This document shows, in pieces, positions 23,723-32,821 of a stretch of 64,000 nt of DNA. The notes beneath the pieces are model-generated. The model was not told the DNA's origin and ran no database searches. It was given only the letters and a program-made list of their open reading frames with translations. Numbering within the stretch: the first letter of the stretch is position 1; the number at the start of each line of letters is the position of its first letter. The stretch covers positions 2,046,001 through 2,110,000 of the forward strand of contig NZ_LR746496.1 in NCBI RefSeq assembly GCF_902729405.1, in the 5' to 3' direction. Origin of the DNA: Acididesulfobacillus acetoxydans (lineage in GTDB: Bacteria > Bacillota > Desulfitobacteriia > Desulfitobacteriales > Desulfitobacteriaceae). The translations under genes were made by a program, and so were the position numbers.

Positions 23723-24907
23723 CTAAATGACACCTTTGCTGCGCAGTTCGGTGATGAGCTCATCGGAGTATCCCAATTCCCTCAGCACTTCCTCGGTGTG
23801 TTGTCCGAGCAAGGGGGGATGCAGACGATACTGGGGTGGGGTACGTGAAAGCTTAATCGGATTGCCCAGGACTTTAATTCTGCCGGCTTTGAGGTGTCCC
23901 ATTTCCACGACCATTTGACGGTGTTGCGTCTGAGGATGATTCACGACTTGGGAAATCGTATTAACCAGTCCGCAGGGTACGCGGGCGGCTTGCAGAAGAT
24001 TGATCCAGTCTTGGGCATTTTTCTCCAGGAACAGTTTGTAAAGGATTTCATTGAGGCTCTCGCGGTTCTGAACCCGGTCCGTATTGGTGATAAATTTCGG
24101 ATCGTTCTCCAAAGTCAGCCCGACGGCCGTACAGAAGCGCTGCCAGATGGCGTCATTGCCAACGGCCAAGACGAAGTATTGATCCTTGGCCGGGTAAGCT
24201 TGATAGGGAACGATGGTGGGATGGGCGGAACCCATGCGTATTGGGTCTTTTCCCGTGGCAAAGTAATTTGTGGCCATGTAGGTAAGCCAAGATGTTTCGG
24301 TATCCAGAAGGGAAATGTCGACATACTGCCCTTTCCCGGTTGCCTTTTTGACCATGAGAGCGGACATGATGCCTAAGGCTGCGTACATGCCGGCTCCGAT
24401 ATCAATGAGAGCCACCCCAACGCGGACCGGCGCGCCGTTTTTTTCTCCGGTGATGGACATGAGTCCTCCCAGGCCCTGCATCATCAGATCGTAGGCCGGG
24501 ACGCTCTTAAAGGGTCCATCCTGACCGAATCCTGATATTGAACAGTAAATGATTTCCGGATTAACCCGGCGCACCGCTTCGTAGTCAATGCCCAGACGGC
24601 CGACCGTGCCCGGCAGAAAATTTTCGACGATGACGTCGGATTCTGAGGCCAGTTTGAGCAAGATCTCCTTTCCCTTTTCGCTTTTCAGATCCAGGGTTAT
24701 GCTCCGTTTATTTCTATTGATACTCAGGTAATAGGAACTTTCGCCTGCAACAAAGGGTGGGCCCCACGCTCTGGTCTCGTCGCCTTTTACCGGCATTTCG
24801 ACCTTGAGTACTTCCGCTCCTAAATCTCCTAAGAGCATAGTACAAAACGGACCGGTCAACACCCTGGATATGTCCAAAATCTTTATTCCCTCTAACGGCG
24901 CATACAC
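23723..24907 (-). CDS. Class III CoA-transferase (CaiB/BaiF family)
   Basis: Family III CoA-transferase of about 394 residues. N-terminal PLEGIKILDISRVLTGPFC and GAEVLKVEMP, then FGQDGPFKSVPAYDLMMQG with the catalytic aspartate that forms a mixed anhydride with the acyl group, then MGSAHPTIVPYQAY. It moves CoA between carboxylic acids. ATG 24928 lacks a binding site; GTG 24907 has GGAAAGGGG nine bases upstream and is preferred. The MFS transporter gene lies just upstream on the same strand, so import and CoA activation are probably co-expressed. Confidence 0.88.
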   Translation of the reverse strand: MYAPLEGIKILDISRVLTGPFCTMLLGDLGAEVLKVEMPVKGDETRAWGPPFVAGESSYYLSINRNKRSITLDLKSEKGKEILLKLASESDVIVENFLPGTVGRLGIDYEAVRRVNPEIIYCSISGFGQDGPFKSVPAYDLMMQGLGGLMSITGEKNGAPVRVGVALIDIGAGMYAALGIMSALMVKKATGKGQYVDISLLDTETSWLTYMATNYFATGKDPIRMGSAHPTIVPYQAYPAKDQYFVLAVGNDAIWQRFCTAVGLTLENDPKFITNTDRVQNRESLNEILYKLFLEKNAQDWINLLQAARVPCGLVNTISQVVNHPQTQHRQMVVEMGHLKAGRIKVLGNPIKLSRTPPQYRLHPPLLGQHTEEVLRELGYSDELITELRSKGVI

Positions 24908-24981
24908 TGAAGACGACCCCTTTCCCATCCCGACACGATTAGTGTTGGGGTATTTCTCTCACCGGTAGCACGGGCTATGTC

Positions 24982-26226
24982 TTAAAGTGACATGTCCATG
25001 TCTCGTGTTTCCCGCCAGATCCAGGTCATAATGATGAGGAATACGGCTGAACTCAAAACGCCCACAGTCATCAGGACGCCAAACCCGTATTGGACGGACA
25101 AGAGTCCGATGATAACAGGAGTGAGCATACCCCCGAGGAAATTTCCCCCGTTGTAGGTAAGACCGTGGCCGGCGGAGCGCATGCTCAGGGGAAAGTGCTC
25201 TGCCGTATAGGAGGCATTCACGCTCCAAACCCCCCCGGGGCCGAAAAAGCCAATGATAACTGCCCCAATAACTAAGAGTCCAGTATTATGGAGGATGACA
25301 AACAAAGGCGCGCCAAGCATGCTGCCAACGGCGGAAATCGTGATGGTCCAACGCCTGCCGATCTTGTCTGACCAGAAACCGAAAACTATACTGCCTATGG
25401 CAGCGGCTAAGTTCAATAAAATGGTAATCAAACTCACCATACCAACGCTGAAATGATGTTGTTCTTTTAAGAACGTCGGATACCAGGCGGCAATGGAATA
25501 ATACAAGACGAGGAAGCCGGTATTGACCAGAATCGAGTGCACGGTATCCCAGAGTTGCCGTCCGCTGAAGAGATTTATAATCGGTATTTTATTAATACCT
25601 TGTTCTTGTTTCCGCTTTTCCAGCCAGGCTTTTGATTCCCGTAACGTGAACAATGCATAAATACCGAGTATAATACCCGGAATAGCGGCAATGTAAAACA
25701 TAGGACGCCAGCCACCATTTGAATATATGGCAGCGTAAAGGAGACTGGCTAGAATACCGCCGACCGGGAAACCTATCTCGACTAAGCCGGAGGCAAGCCC
25801 CCTTCTATTAGACGGTACCGTTTCCATCAAAAGGGGTACTCCGATCGAGTACATTGATCCCATGCCCAGTCCGAATAGGAATCTAAAAAGATAGAGAAGA
25901 GTGAAGGTGGGTGAAAGTCCGGTTATAAACTGGAAAATTCCGTACCAGAGGAGGGATGTAATCAAGGGTATGCGACGTCCCCACTTGTCAGCGAAGACTC
26001 CGCCGAGTGCCCCGCCGAACAATCTGGCTAGGACTGTGACGGAGATAACGGAGCCAAACACCGCGGCTGTAACGTTGAAATTTTTCATTATATCGATTGC
26101 GATATAAGTTAACATCAGATAGTCAAAAGCGTCCAAAACCCAGCCGAGAGTAACGATGATTAATATATTCCTTTGCGTTTTCTTCGGAACGCCCCCGTCT
26201 TGTATTGTCTGTGTGGTGATAGCCAT
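24982..26226 (-). CDS. MFS transporter, aromatic acid/carboxylate:H+ symporter type
   Basis: Major facilitator of 414 residues with about twelve membrane segments. Motif A is seen as GGVFADKWGRRIP after helix 2 and again as FGFWSDKIGRRWT in the second half. The N-terminus ILIIVTLGWVLDAFDYLMLTY is like the AAHS/sialate family, which brings in organic acids with protons. ATG 26226 has GGAAGAAG upstream. It is followed by the CoA-transferase and preceded by the IclR regulator on the same strand. The gene looks AT-richer than its surroundings. Confidence 0.88.
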   Translation of the reverse strand: MAITTQTIQDGGVPKKTQRNILIIVTLGWVLDAFDYLMLTYIAIDIMKNFNVTAAVFGSVISVTVLARLFGGALGGVFADKWGRRIPLITSLLWYGIFQFITGLSPTFTLLYLFRFLFGLGMGSMYSIGVPLLMETVPSNRRGLASGLVEIGFPVGGILASLLYAAIYSNGGWRPMFYIAAIPGIILGIYALFTLRESKAWLEKRKQEQGINKIPIINLFSGRQLWDTVHSILVNTGFLVLYYSIAAWYPTFLKEQHHFSVGMVSLITILLNLAAAIGSIVFGFWSDKIGRRWTITISAVGSMLGAPLFVILHNTGLLVIGAVIIGFFGPGGVWSVNASYTAEHFPLSMRSAGHGLTYNGGNFLGGMLTPVIIGLLSVQYGFGVLMTVGVLSSAVFLIIMTWIWRETRDMDMSL

Positions 26227-26536
26227 TCACTTCTTCTTCCTTTCTAAAAGGTTCTAATTTTATAGGTTCTAATTTCCAGATAGGCTTTTCAAATAGGGTC
26301 TCCTGAGCGGATCTTCCCTGGAATAGGTTTCTAAGAACCACTCCCTTAAGACATTGTCTTGAATCACTAGAGTAGAAAAGCACGTGTGAGGACTGGCTTT
26401 GACGGACATGCGGGAACATTCAGAAAGACAATTCTCCAGCCGATACTCAGATCCCGGGCATTAGTCGCACCCCCTTTCCATCGGGTCCAACTCACCTGGT
26501 TTGGTAACCCGGCTCTGGTATTAATATCAATAGCCG

Positions 26537-26583
26537 GGAAGGCTTTCCGGAATAACTGATTCCGCAATATGGAATGGTGTTCC
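26537..26583. promoter_or_regulatory. Cluster of GGAA...TTCC inverted repeats before the transporter operon
   Basis: Three inverted repeats follow one another: GGAAGGCTTTCC (26537-26548), GGAATAACTGATTCC (26549-26563) and GGAATGGTGTTCC (26571-26583). The third has the GGAA-N5-TTCC layout seen before the iclR-type gene. They lie in the 402-bp gap between that gene and the transporter. The rest of the gap (26227-26536) holds two copies of an AGAACC motif near the transporter start and no gene. Confidence 0.45.
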
Positions 26584-26628
26584 GCCATTTTGGGACATAA
26601 AATTTACGCGCCCAATGGTCGAACAGAT

Positions 26629-27501
26629 CTACTTCTTGCTAATGCAGCCTAATTTATCGGAAATTGTTGCGGCGGCCTGTTTGGCCAGCTGAGACAAAGT
26701 TGCTAAGTTTTCCGGAGTGAAGCGGAACGAGGGTCCACCGATGCTCAAACCGGCGATAATCTTTCTATGTTCATTGAAGATGGGTGTGGCCAAGGCTGTG
26801 ACTCCCAGGTCGACTTCACCAAAAGTGACGGCAATCCCCTTCTCGCGGATATAAGCCAGTTCTTCTCGAAGTGCTTCCGCCTGCATGAGTTTCTGATCAC
26901 TCAACCTGACCAAGGACTCACTTTTCAGGTACTGCTCAATAAATTCGGGTGGCTGAAAAGCTAGGAGTATTTTTTTAGAGGCCCCACAGTGGAGCGGTAA
27001 GTTGTTGCCCAAGGATGTTTTCCAGGTTATAGCTTGGGTTCCTTCGACAATTTCGATAGCTACCCCGGACATCCCGTCCTGAATGGTCAGAATCACCGAT
27101 TCTCCCGAAAGATCCGCCAGGTTCTGCATCACAGGCAGGGAAACCTTGCGCAGGGACATTTGATTGGCGGCTATGCGTCCGAGCACGAGAGCTTTGGGGC
27201 CTAAGCTGTACTTCCTCGTCACGGGGTCTGCCTCTACAAAACCATAGTGCTGAAGCGAGGACAGCAGACGATGGATTATGCTTTTGGCTAGTCCGAATTC
27301 TTGGCTGAGTTCTGTTATGCCCCAAACGGGCTTCTCGTTCGTGAAGGCCAGTAACACCATTAAGGCTCTGTCAACCGTTTGCAAACGCTCTGATCCCTTG
27401 TTTATGGCTATTTCCCCCAATGTGTGACTTTTTGTGAGCTTGGCAGCTCGTGCCGCATTGCTAAGTCCGTCACAGTATGATACCGGTGTGACCGTTCCCA
27501 T
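26629..27501 (-). CDS. IclR family transcriptional regulator
   Basis: IclR-type regulator with an N-terminal winged helix (LQTVDRALMVLLAFTNEK, WGITELSQEFGLAKSIIHRLL) and a C-terminal effector-binding domain (KILLAFQPPEFIEQYL, GIAVTFGEVDLGVTALATPI). The longest frame gives 290 residues, about 35-40 more than usual; a TTG at 27384 behind AAGGGA would give the typical 251-residue protein. A palindromic operator lies directly before ATG 27501, which makes the shorter start attractive. It probably controls the transporter, CoA-transferase and nearby hydratase genes and itself (inference from position and shared palindromes). Confidence 0.88.
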   Translation of the reverse strand: MGTVTPVSYCDGLSNAARAAKLTKSHTLGEIAINKGSERLQTVDRALMVLLAFTNEKPVWGITELSQEFGLAKSIIHRLLSSLQHYGFVEADPVTRKYSLGPKALVLGRIAANQMSLRKVSLPVMQNLADLSGESVILTIQDGMSGVAIEIVEGTQAITWKTSLGNNLPLHCGASKKILLAFQPPEFIEQYLKSESLVRLSDQKLMQAEALREELAYIREKGIAVTFGEVDLGVTALATPIFNEHRKIIAGLSIGGPSFRFTPENLATLSQLAKQAAATISDKLGCISKK

Positions 27502-27505
27502 AAGA

Positions 27506-27518
27506 GGAACATTGTTCC
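27506..27518 (-). promoter_or_regulatory. Candidate IclR autoregulatory operator
   Basis: GGAACATTGTTCC is a perfect inverted repeat around a central base, just upstream of the longest iclR-type frame. The same half-sites recur at 21090-21102. Confidence 0.5.
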
Positions 27519-27639
27519 GTTACCAATTTATATTAACAGATTTTCTTGGACAGATCACTATTTTCCTGCTCAATGGTTGAACCCGCGGCCTGACCGGTGG
27601 AAGTGGTCGTGTGAGCGGCGTCCATAACGCCCAGGGCTC

Positions 27640-27668
27640 TTGACAAACACAGTTGATTTTAGTAAAGT
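27640..27668 (+). promoter_or_regulatory. Promoter of the tRNA-Arg gene
   Basis: TTGACA, a 17-base spacer and TAAAGT lie 31 bp before the tRNA. The exact -35 box and spacer make a strong vegetative promoter. Confidence 0.75.
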
Positions 27669-27699
27669 AATGGAGCGGGTTAAAAGGATAGGCGTTTAA

Positions 27700-27775
27700 G
27701 CGCTCGTAGCTCAGTGGATAGAGTGACGGTTTCCGAGGCCGGAGGTCGCAGGTTCAAATCCTGCCGGGCGCACCA
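27700..27775 (+). tRNA. tRNA-Arg (anticodon CCG)
   Basis: A 76-base cloverleaf can be folded by hand. The acceptor stem GCGCTCG pairs with CGGGCGC, the D arm is GCTC/GAGT, the anticodon loop TTCCGAG has CCG at positions 34-36, the T arm is GCAGG/CCTGC with loop TTCAAAT, and the CCA end is encoded. The anticodon stem has one A-G mismatch at its outer pair. It reads the CGG arginine codon. Its own promoter and terminator make it a single-gene unit. Confidence 0.95.
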
Positions 27776-27845
27776 CATTGTCACCGCGAGGGTTTCAGGG
27801 CATGGCTCCCAACTTCCATGGTCAAAAGAACGGGGCGATCGAGGG

Positions 27846-27890
27846 GGCTCTTCAAAAATGTGGAAGAGTCGTTTTGTGTTTTGGTTTTTT
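27846..27890 (+). terminator. Terminator of the tRNA transcript
   Basis: GGCTCTTC (27846-27853) pairs with GAAGAGTC (27863-27870) with one G-T pair, followed by a long T-rich tract. Confidence 0.7.
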
Positions 27891-27939
27891 GTGTTTTAAA
27901 GAAAGATGATGTAATACGGGTATATTACCCAGAAGCCGG

Positions 27940-27976
27940 CGGCCTTTCTGAACAAAGTTCAGGAAGACCGTTTTGA
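27940..27976 (+). terminator. Second hairpin terminator after the tRNA
   Basis: A 14-base stem (27940-27953 with 27957-27970, one mismatch, loop AAA) is followed by TTTT. No gene lies between it and the first terminator, so it may be a back-up. Confidence 0.55.
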
Positions 27977-28221
27977 GTTATCGGGCGTAAAGCATCTGCC
28001 ACGACTTGACTCCGGCCCCGCTCAAGATATCGCCCCCGTCGCGAATGAAGAAAATGGCTGCCCCGACCACGTGGACCTCTGATCGCCGCCGATACGGTCT
28101 TCTTGCCGAATGCTGCCCGATGGTACATAATGAAAGCGGATGAGATACCCGCCCCGGCCCCCATCTACCGCATAAAGGGGCACCGGCCGAAGGGGAAAAC
28201 GAGTGACAAGGAGGACCGAAG
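27977..28221. other. Gap before the YitT gene with no recognised feature
   Basis: Short open frames exist on the minus strand but none has a ribosome binding site or recognisable protein sequence. The only clear element is the AAGGAGG binding site of the next gene at 28208-28214. Confidence 0.5.
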
Positions 28222-29091
28222 GTGTTCCGGCAGAGGTTAAGAAACGCTTTTTCCTGGAAAACACTTGAGTACTTTTTAGGGGTCACTTTTGGGGCTGTTG
28301 TCGTCGGGATTAGTATGAATACCTTTATTATTCCCAACCGGATCGCAGACGGCGGAGTGACAGGAATAGCGATTATCCTGCACTATTTGTATCAATGGCC
28401 CGTGGGTTGGGTCGTCTTCATTTTGAATGTTCCCCTGTTCGTGCTGGGTTTAAAATTGGTCGGGAGGAAGTTCTTGATTCTGAGCTTTTGGGGCGTGGGG
28501 CTCTTGTCTTTGACTTTGCAAGTCACGACCCACATGCCGGTGTTGACGAAAGATACCCTTTTGTCCGCTATTTTCGGCGGTGTTCTGACCGGGGTGGGGA
28601 TGGGGGTTATCTTTCGTTCCAGGGGGTCTTTGGGGGGAACTGACATTTTGGCGGTGTTTCTCAGCCGTACGACGCCGCTCAGCGTGGGGCAAATCCTGCT
28701 GGGCATGGATGCCCTTATTTTTACGGCGACGGCCATACTCTTTCGCCCGGAAGCCGCCATGTATGCGGCAATCTATATGTTTATCGCCACCCGGGTTATT
28801 GATCTGGTCCAGGAAGGGATGAGTCATTCCAAGGCAGTGATGGTGATTACGCGAGAACCCGGCGCCGTGGCAGGGGAAATTATGGCAAAACTGGGGAGAG
28901 GCGTCACTCTTTTTCAAGCGGAAGGAGCCTATTCCGGTGAAGCAAAAAAGGTTGTCTACTGTGTCGTCGGCCGTACCGAACTGACCCAGGTGAAAGAAAT
29001 TGTCCATAAGCTCGATCCCGAGGCCTTTTTAACGGTTTCGGAAGTTCCGGAAGTGGTAGGCGAAGGGTTTGCCTCCTGGAAAGGGCATTAA
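28222..29091 (+). CDS. YitT family membrane protein (DUF161/DUF2179)
   Basis: Integral membrane protein of 289 residues. About five hydrophobic helices (for example YFLGVTFGAVVVGISMN, GWVVFILNVPLFVLGL) fill the first 200 residues, with the family motif NRIADGGVTGIAIIL. The last 90 residues form the soluble DUF2179 domain (VMVITREPGAVAGEIM, VYCVVGRTELTQVKEIV). The family is common in Firmicutes with several paralogues per genome; function is unknown. GTG 28222 has AAGGAGG seven bases upstream. It faces the deacetylase gene end to end. Confidence 0.9.
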   Translation: MFRQRLRNAFSWKTLEYFLGVTFGAVVVGISMNTFIIPNRIADGGVTGIAIILHYLYQWPVGWVVFILNVPLFVLGLKLVGRKFLILSFWGVGLLSLTLQVTTHMPVLTKDTLLSAIFGGVLTGVGMGVIFRSRGSLGGTDILAVFLSRTTPLSVGQILLGMDALIFTATAILFRPEAAMYAAIYMFIATRVIDLVQEGMSHSKAVMVITREPGAVAGEIMAKLGRGVTLFQAEGAYSGEAKKVVYCVVGRTELTQVKEIVHKLDPEAFLTVSEVPEVVGEGFASWKGH

Positions 29092-29138
29092 GAGTTCACC
29101 CCTCGCCAAGACAATAATTTAAGTGAGCCCAGCGGCTC

Positions 29139-29984
29139 TCAAGGGGAGGGCACCCCGGGCTGGGTTTTGTCAGTGTTTCCAGCCGGAGTGTTGTCTGCCT
29201 TGGGCGGGTTGCCGTTTTCTTTAAGGTTGCTCTCCGGTGGCCAGGTGCCGGTTGCTTCGGACAAAAGCTGCCCGACCGGCATTAGGACATATCCTTTTGC
29301 TTTCAAAGCTTTGATGACTTCCGGCAATGCTTTGATCGTGTCGGGAGCGGAATCGGAGGCATGGAAAAGGATGATCGAACCGGGCTTTACCCCAGCGCCG
29401 GGACGGATTCCGTTGAGTACGTTGTTAACGACGGCGGCCGGACCGGGGCGTTTCCAGTCCAGGGAATCGACGCTCCATTGAATGACTCGGTAGCCCAGGC
29501 GGTCGGCAACGCTGATGACTTTGTTGTCGTAGGCTCCGTTGGGAACGCGGATGAGGCGGACTTTTTGTCCCGAGATTCTTTCCAGAACGGCCTGAGCCGA
29601 GGTGATCTCTTTGGCGATTTCCTCGGGGCTCAGGGTATTTAAGTCGATATGCCGGTTGCCGTGGGAACCGATCTCGTCACCATCGGCCACCATGCGTTTG
29701 ACCAATTCAGGATGTTTTTCCGCCCAGGGGCTGGAGAGGAAAAATGTGGCATGCACGCCTTCTTGTTTCAGTATATCCAGGATAGGAAGGGCAGTTTTTT
29801 CTCCCCAACTGATGTCAAAAGTAAGACCTACGGCCTTGGTAGTAACGTTGGCGGAATAAATCGGCTTGAGCTTCCCGGAAAAGACTGAGATGACATTGTC
29901 GCGATAAGCCAGGAAGACAAAAAGCAGAACTCCCCAGAGGACGAGGTTGCGCCAGGGCGGGCGGCGCATTATGATGACTTTCAT
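29139..29984 (-). CDS. Polysaccharide deacetylase, PdaB-like
   Basis: NodB-type deacetylase of 281 residues with an N-terminal membrane anchor (LVLWGVLLFVFLAYRDNV). Catalytic motifs are LTFDISWG (base and metal aspartates), GSHGNRHIDLN (metal histidines) and IRVPNGAYD. The motif order and the phrase AVGLTFDISWG match sporulation-linked PdaB proteins, which act on peptidoglycan outside the membrane. The last 35 residues are a low-complexity tail rich in proline, asparagine and glycine. GGGAGGAG precedes ATG 29984. A role in spore cortex formation is inferred from family. Confidence 0.87.
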   Translation of the reverse strand: MKVIIMRRPPWRNLVLWGVLLFVFLAYRDNVISVFSGKLKPIYSANVTTKAVGLTFDISWGEKTALPILDILKQEGVHATFFLSSPWAEKHPELVKRMVADGDEIGSHGNRHIDLNTLSPEEIAKEITSAQAVLERISGQKVRLIRVPNGAYDNKVISVADRLGYRVIQWSVDSLDWKRPGPAAVVNNVLNGIRPGAGVKPGSIILFHASDSAPDTIKALPEVIKALKAKGYVLMPVGQLLSEATGTWPPESNLKENGNPPKADNTPAGNTDKTQPGVPSP

Positions 29985-30167
29985 CGGGCACTCCTCCCTT
30001 TGCCTAAAACATATTCAGAGTGCCCACGGTTCATGACCCGATAGGGACTTGGCGGTACTTAAGCAACATGTTCTAAGCGCGCCTATTCACGGTTGCATGA
30101 TTTTTGGCAAGAACCGGCTCGTTCCGCTTAGACGGGAGTCTTGCGCTGAGTGCAAAGTGCAATAAAA

Positions 30168-30196
30168 GAACACCCACTTGAGGGTGCTTTTTCTTT
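30168..30196. terminator. Terminator after the small membrane-protein gene
   Basis: CACCC-ACTTGA-GGGTG with T-rich tracts on both sides works on either strand. It probably ends the minus-strand gene at 30290-30544. The bases from 29985 to here hold no recognisable gene. Confidence 0.55.
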
Positions 30197-30289
30197 CGGG
30201 ATATATCATCGTGTGCACGAGTCACAATTGGTGTGCAACGCAGCTTTGTATCTTTCCTCAAATGGTGGGGCGGTGGCGCCGAAAAGGTC

Positions 30290-30544
30290 TTAACGCCTGG
30301 AACGATTACCGAAAACAAAGTGATAAAGGTCAAAGCCGAAGAGAAGTTTGAGCAACAAATGTGCCACAATAACGACAAGGGCAATGAAGGCGACCACTTT
30401 GACGATGGCAAAAACAAGCGCCAGGAGCCAGAAAAAGACTTTGCCCAAAACAAAAATGGACAGGAGGAGCGCAACGATCAAGATACAGATTTTCAGCGCC
30501 GTTATCCAGTAATTAGAAGGTTCGGTTGAGCGGTACGCGTTCAC
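30290..30544 (-). CDS. Small membrane protein, unknown
   Basis: Hypothetical protein of 84 residues with two close hydrophobic helices (ALKICILIVALLLSIFVLG and LLALVFAIVKVVAFIALVVI) and a basic end, FGNRSRR. GTG 30544 is chosen because GAGGAGG lies nine bases upstream; the longer TTG frame starts inside that site. It is divergent from the TPR gene. No family is recognised. Confidence 0.65.
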   Translation of the reverse strand: MNAYRSTEPSNYWITALKICILIVALLLSIFVLGKVFFWLLALVFAIVKVVAFIALVVIVAHLLLKLLFGFDLYHFVFGNRSRR

Positions 30545-30686
30545 GATGATACACCTCCTCAACTAACAGATTACCACATTTCGACTCGGGTGTCTAGATT
30601 CCAAGCTTTCTTGAGTTAAAGCTCGTCTTGTGCCGAAAAACCGTCCCCCGCATATGCTGAAGAAGACGCGAAGGGGATGGTACGCG

Positions 30687-31961
30687 ATGGACGAACACCT
30701 ACTGGACTTTTGGCGCCGTGTTATGGATGAAGGGACCCGCCGTTTGGGCCGGGCAGAGTATAAAGAGGCGGAAAGTTTTTTTAGACAGGGGGCTTCGACG
30801 GCTGAGCAGCTGGAAGCTCCGGAGGTCCTGGCTTTTTCCGTACGCTTGCTGGCGACCGTTCGGGTGAAACTGGGGGAGTTGGAGAGTGCCGAAACGGGGT
30901 TTCGCCAGGCCTTGGGAATCTGCCAAAAGGTGGACAATGCTAAGGGCATGGCTGAGGCTTGGGCCGGCTTAGCCAGCGTATCTTTGGGCAGGGGTTCGTT
31001 CGCCCAAGCCGCGCAGTACTGTGAACTGGCAATTTCCGTATATCCGCCCACTTCTCCTCCTCTAAGGCTGGGCATGTTGTACTCCGATTTGGGTCAGGCC
31101 TATGCTCAGCTCGAACTTTGGGAAAAGGCGCTGAAGGCTTATGACCGGGCCCAGGACCTGTGTCATCGCTACGGCTATCCCAAGGGGGAGGGGGAATTAA
31201 AGGTACTTATGGGGGAAATTTGCTACCGCCGGGGTGACAAGAAAAAAGCGGAGGATTGGTTCAAGGAGGCGTGCCGGATTTTTGCCGGCCTTGGCGACCC
31301 CGCCACTCTGGCCAATGCCCTGCAATATATGGCTTTCATCTATTATGACCAAAACCGGATGGAGCTTGCCGAAGAAATCTTGCGCAGAGCCGTTGCCCTG
31401 TGGCTGAAGTGCGACATGCCGGCGGAGGCCAGTGAATCTTGTTATTTCTTAAGTAAGATCGAACAGAATCTTGGCGCCGGCAGCGAGGCGGAAGCGTATA
31501 TAGAACTTTCTATTAAGCTTTATGAAAAAGAGGATATCGGCTTGGCTTTGCGGTATCAAAGTCTCGCCGGAATCGCCTTGACGGACCTGGAACTGGTCAA
31601 GGCGGAGAAGTATTTTTTGCAAGCACTGAACCGGTTCCAGGCTCTTGGGGATAATAACAAAGCAGGGGAGATCTTTCAGACCCTGGCCGTGCTGGCTGAT
31701 CTCGACGAGCGCAGGACAGAGGCTCTGGGCTACCATGAGAAAGCGATAGAGACGCTGTCAGCGGCGGATTCTCCGGCGGTGGAAGCAAGGCAAGGTCTCG
31801 CCCTCTTTTATGAAAAACATCATAATTACCGCAAAGCACTTGAGACTTTCTGGACGGCTTTACAAATCGCCCGTGAAAACGGTTTAGACAGTGGGGAACT
31901 GGAAACAGCCATCCAGCGCGTTTCTCGCCTGCTGCGCAAGAAAGGAAGAGGTACAGGCTGA
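30687..31961 (+). CDS. Tetratricopeptide repeat protein
   Basis: Protein of 424 residues made almost wholly of tetratricopeptide repeats. Repeated patterns such as ARY-KEAESFFRQGAS, GELESAETGFRQALGIC, ELWEKALKAYDRAQDLC and HNYRKALETFWTALQIA give about ten helix pairs. It has no signal peptide or catalytic domain, so it is probably a cytoplasmic scaffold or peptide binder, perhaps of the response-regulator-aspartate-phosphatase style, but no such partner gene is near. AAGGGG precedes ATG 30687. Confidence 0.8.
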   Translation: MDEHLLDFWRRVMDEGTRRLGRAEYKEAESFFRQGASTAEQLEAPEVLAFSVRLLATVRVKLGELESAETGFRQALGICQKVDNAKGMAEAWAGLASVSLGRGSFAQAAQYCELAISVYPPTSPPLRLGMLYSDLGQAYAQLELWEKALKAYDRAQDLCHRYGYPKGEGELKVLMGEICYRRGDKKKAEDWFKEACRIFAGLGDPATLANALQYMAFIYYDQNRMELAEEILRRAVALWLKCDMPAEASESCYFLSKIEQNLGAGSEAEAYIELSIKLYEKEDIGLALRYQSLAGIALTDLELVKAEKYFLQALNRFQALGDNNKAGEIFQTLAVLADLDERRTEALGYHEKAIETLSAADSPAVEARQGLALFYEKHHNYRKALETFWTALQIARENGLDSGELETAIQRVSRLLRKKGRGTG

Positions 31962-32204
31962 CATCAAGATACCCTTGCAGAATATTGAAGGCCCCAACGG
32001 CATTCGCGTTGGCCGCTTGACCGACCGCGGCTTCGAGTTCCCGCCAAGAGGGTTTGAGCGGTGTTGCTCCTATCCGCAAACGTGATTTCGGGAAATGTTC
32101 TGAGAGTACTGGGAAGATGGGTCATTTTCCGGTAAAATGAAGAAAGTGGCGGAATAAAGCGAGGGCAGGGGTAACTTTATTCTTAAAGTGCGGGGGGTGG
32201 ACAA

Positions 32205-32648
32205 GTGGGGAAGGTTAAGGAGAACACTTTGCGCAAAGTAGAAGACTTTTTTGTCCGGGAAACTGCGATGCGCGGCAGTTCCGAGATCCAAGTCACGATG
32301 GAGGATTTGCGCAGGGAAACCAAGCTCTCCTTAGTGACGATCTACAAAGCTATCGACGACTTAATAGACGGCGGAAAATTGACGGTGACCGACATGGGAA
32401 CGCGCCGCTCGCCCAGGATGTACCGTTATCGGTCTTCGCCCGGCCCTGAAGGACCCAGGATTAACGCGGGGGAAATGGCCGAAGTGGCCAAAGCCTTGGA
32501 AGAGCTGGTTCACGAACTGGCGGTCAAGGATCAGGTGATTGAAGCTTTGCGCACGAAACTGACAGCGTTGGAGTCGCAGGAATCCCAGGTTCTTTATAGG
32601 CTGAGGGTTAGCGAGGATACGGAAGTTATTGTGCGCAAAAAATCTTAA
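32205..32648 (+). CDS. Winged-helix protein with coiled-coil tail, unknown
   Basis: Hypothetical protein of 147 residues. Residues 1-75 look like a winged helix (MEDLRRETKLSLVTIYKAID, then GGKLTVTDMGTRRSP as the wing). Residues 90-130 are a likely coiled coil (EVAKALEELVHELAVKDQVI and following). It is probably a DNA-binding regulator. GTG 32205 follows a GGGGGGTGG tract. It precedes another unknown gene and the cobalamin adenosyltransferase, with a triple repeat in the gap. Confidence 0.6.
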   Translation: MGKVKENTLRKVEDFFVRETAMRGSSEIQVTMEDLRRETKLSLVTIYKAIDDLIDGGKLTVTDMGTRRSPRMYRYRSSPGPEGPRINAGEMAEVAKALEELVHELAVKDQVIEALRTKLTALESQESQVLYRLRVSEDTEVIVRKKS

Positions 32649-32704
32649 AGACGGGTATCATATGCCAATCTATGCTATACTAATACTATAAACGGGCTTT
32701 GCGC

Positions 32705-32749
32705 TTAAGGTATCACGATTTAGGGTATTGCGGTTTAAAGTGTTACGCT
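32705..32749. repeat. Three 15-bp tandem repeats (iteron-like)
   Basis: TTAAGGTATCACGAT, TTAGGGTATTGCGGT and TTAAAGTGTTACGCT follow without gap, about 75 bp before the next start. They vary at six positions but keep a common skeleton, as protein binding sites would. Confidence 0.65.
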
Positions 32750-32821
32750 TTTAAGCACGGTGGGGTAAGGGTCCACGCTTTGATCATCGCGTTTCGGACA
32801 TTATGATGCTGGAGGGATAAC

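Noticed and set aside
27978-28337. Overlapping minus-strand frames between the tRNA and the YitT gene
   Set aside because: No ribosome binding site or recognisable motifs, and they overlap the YitT start region.
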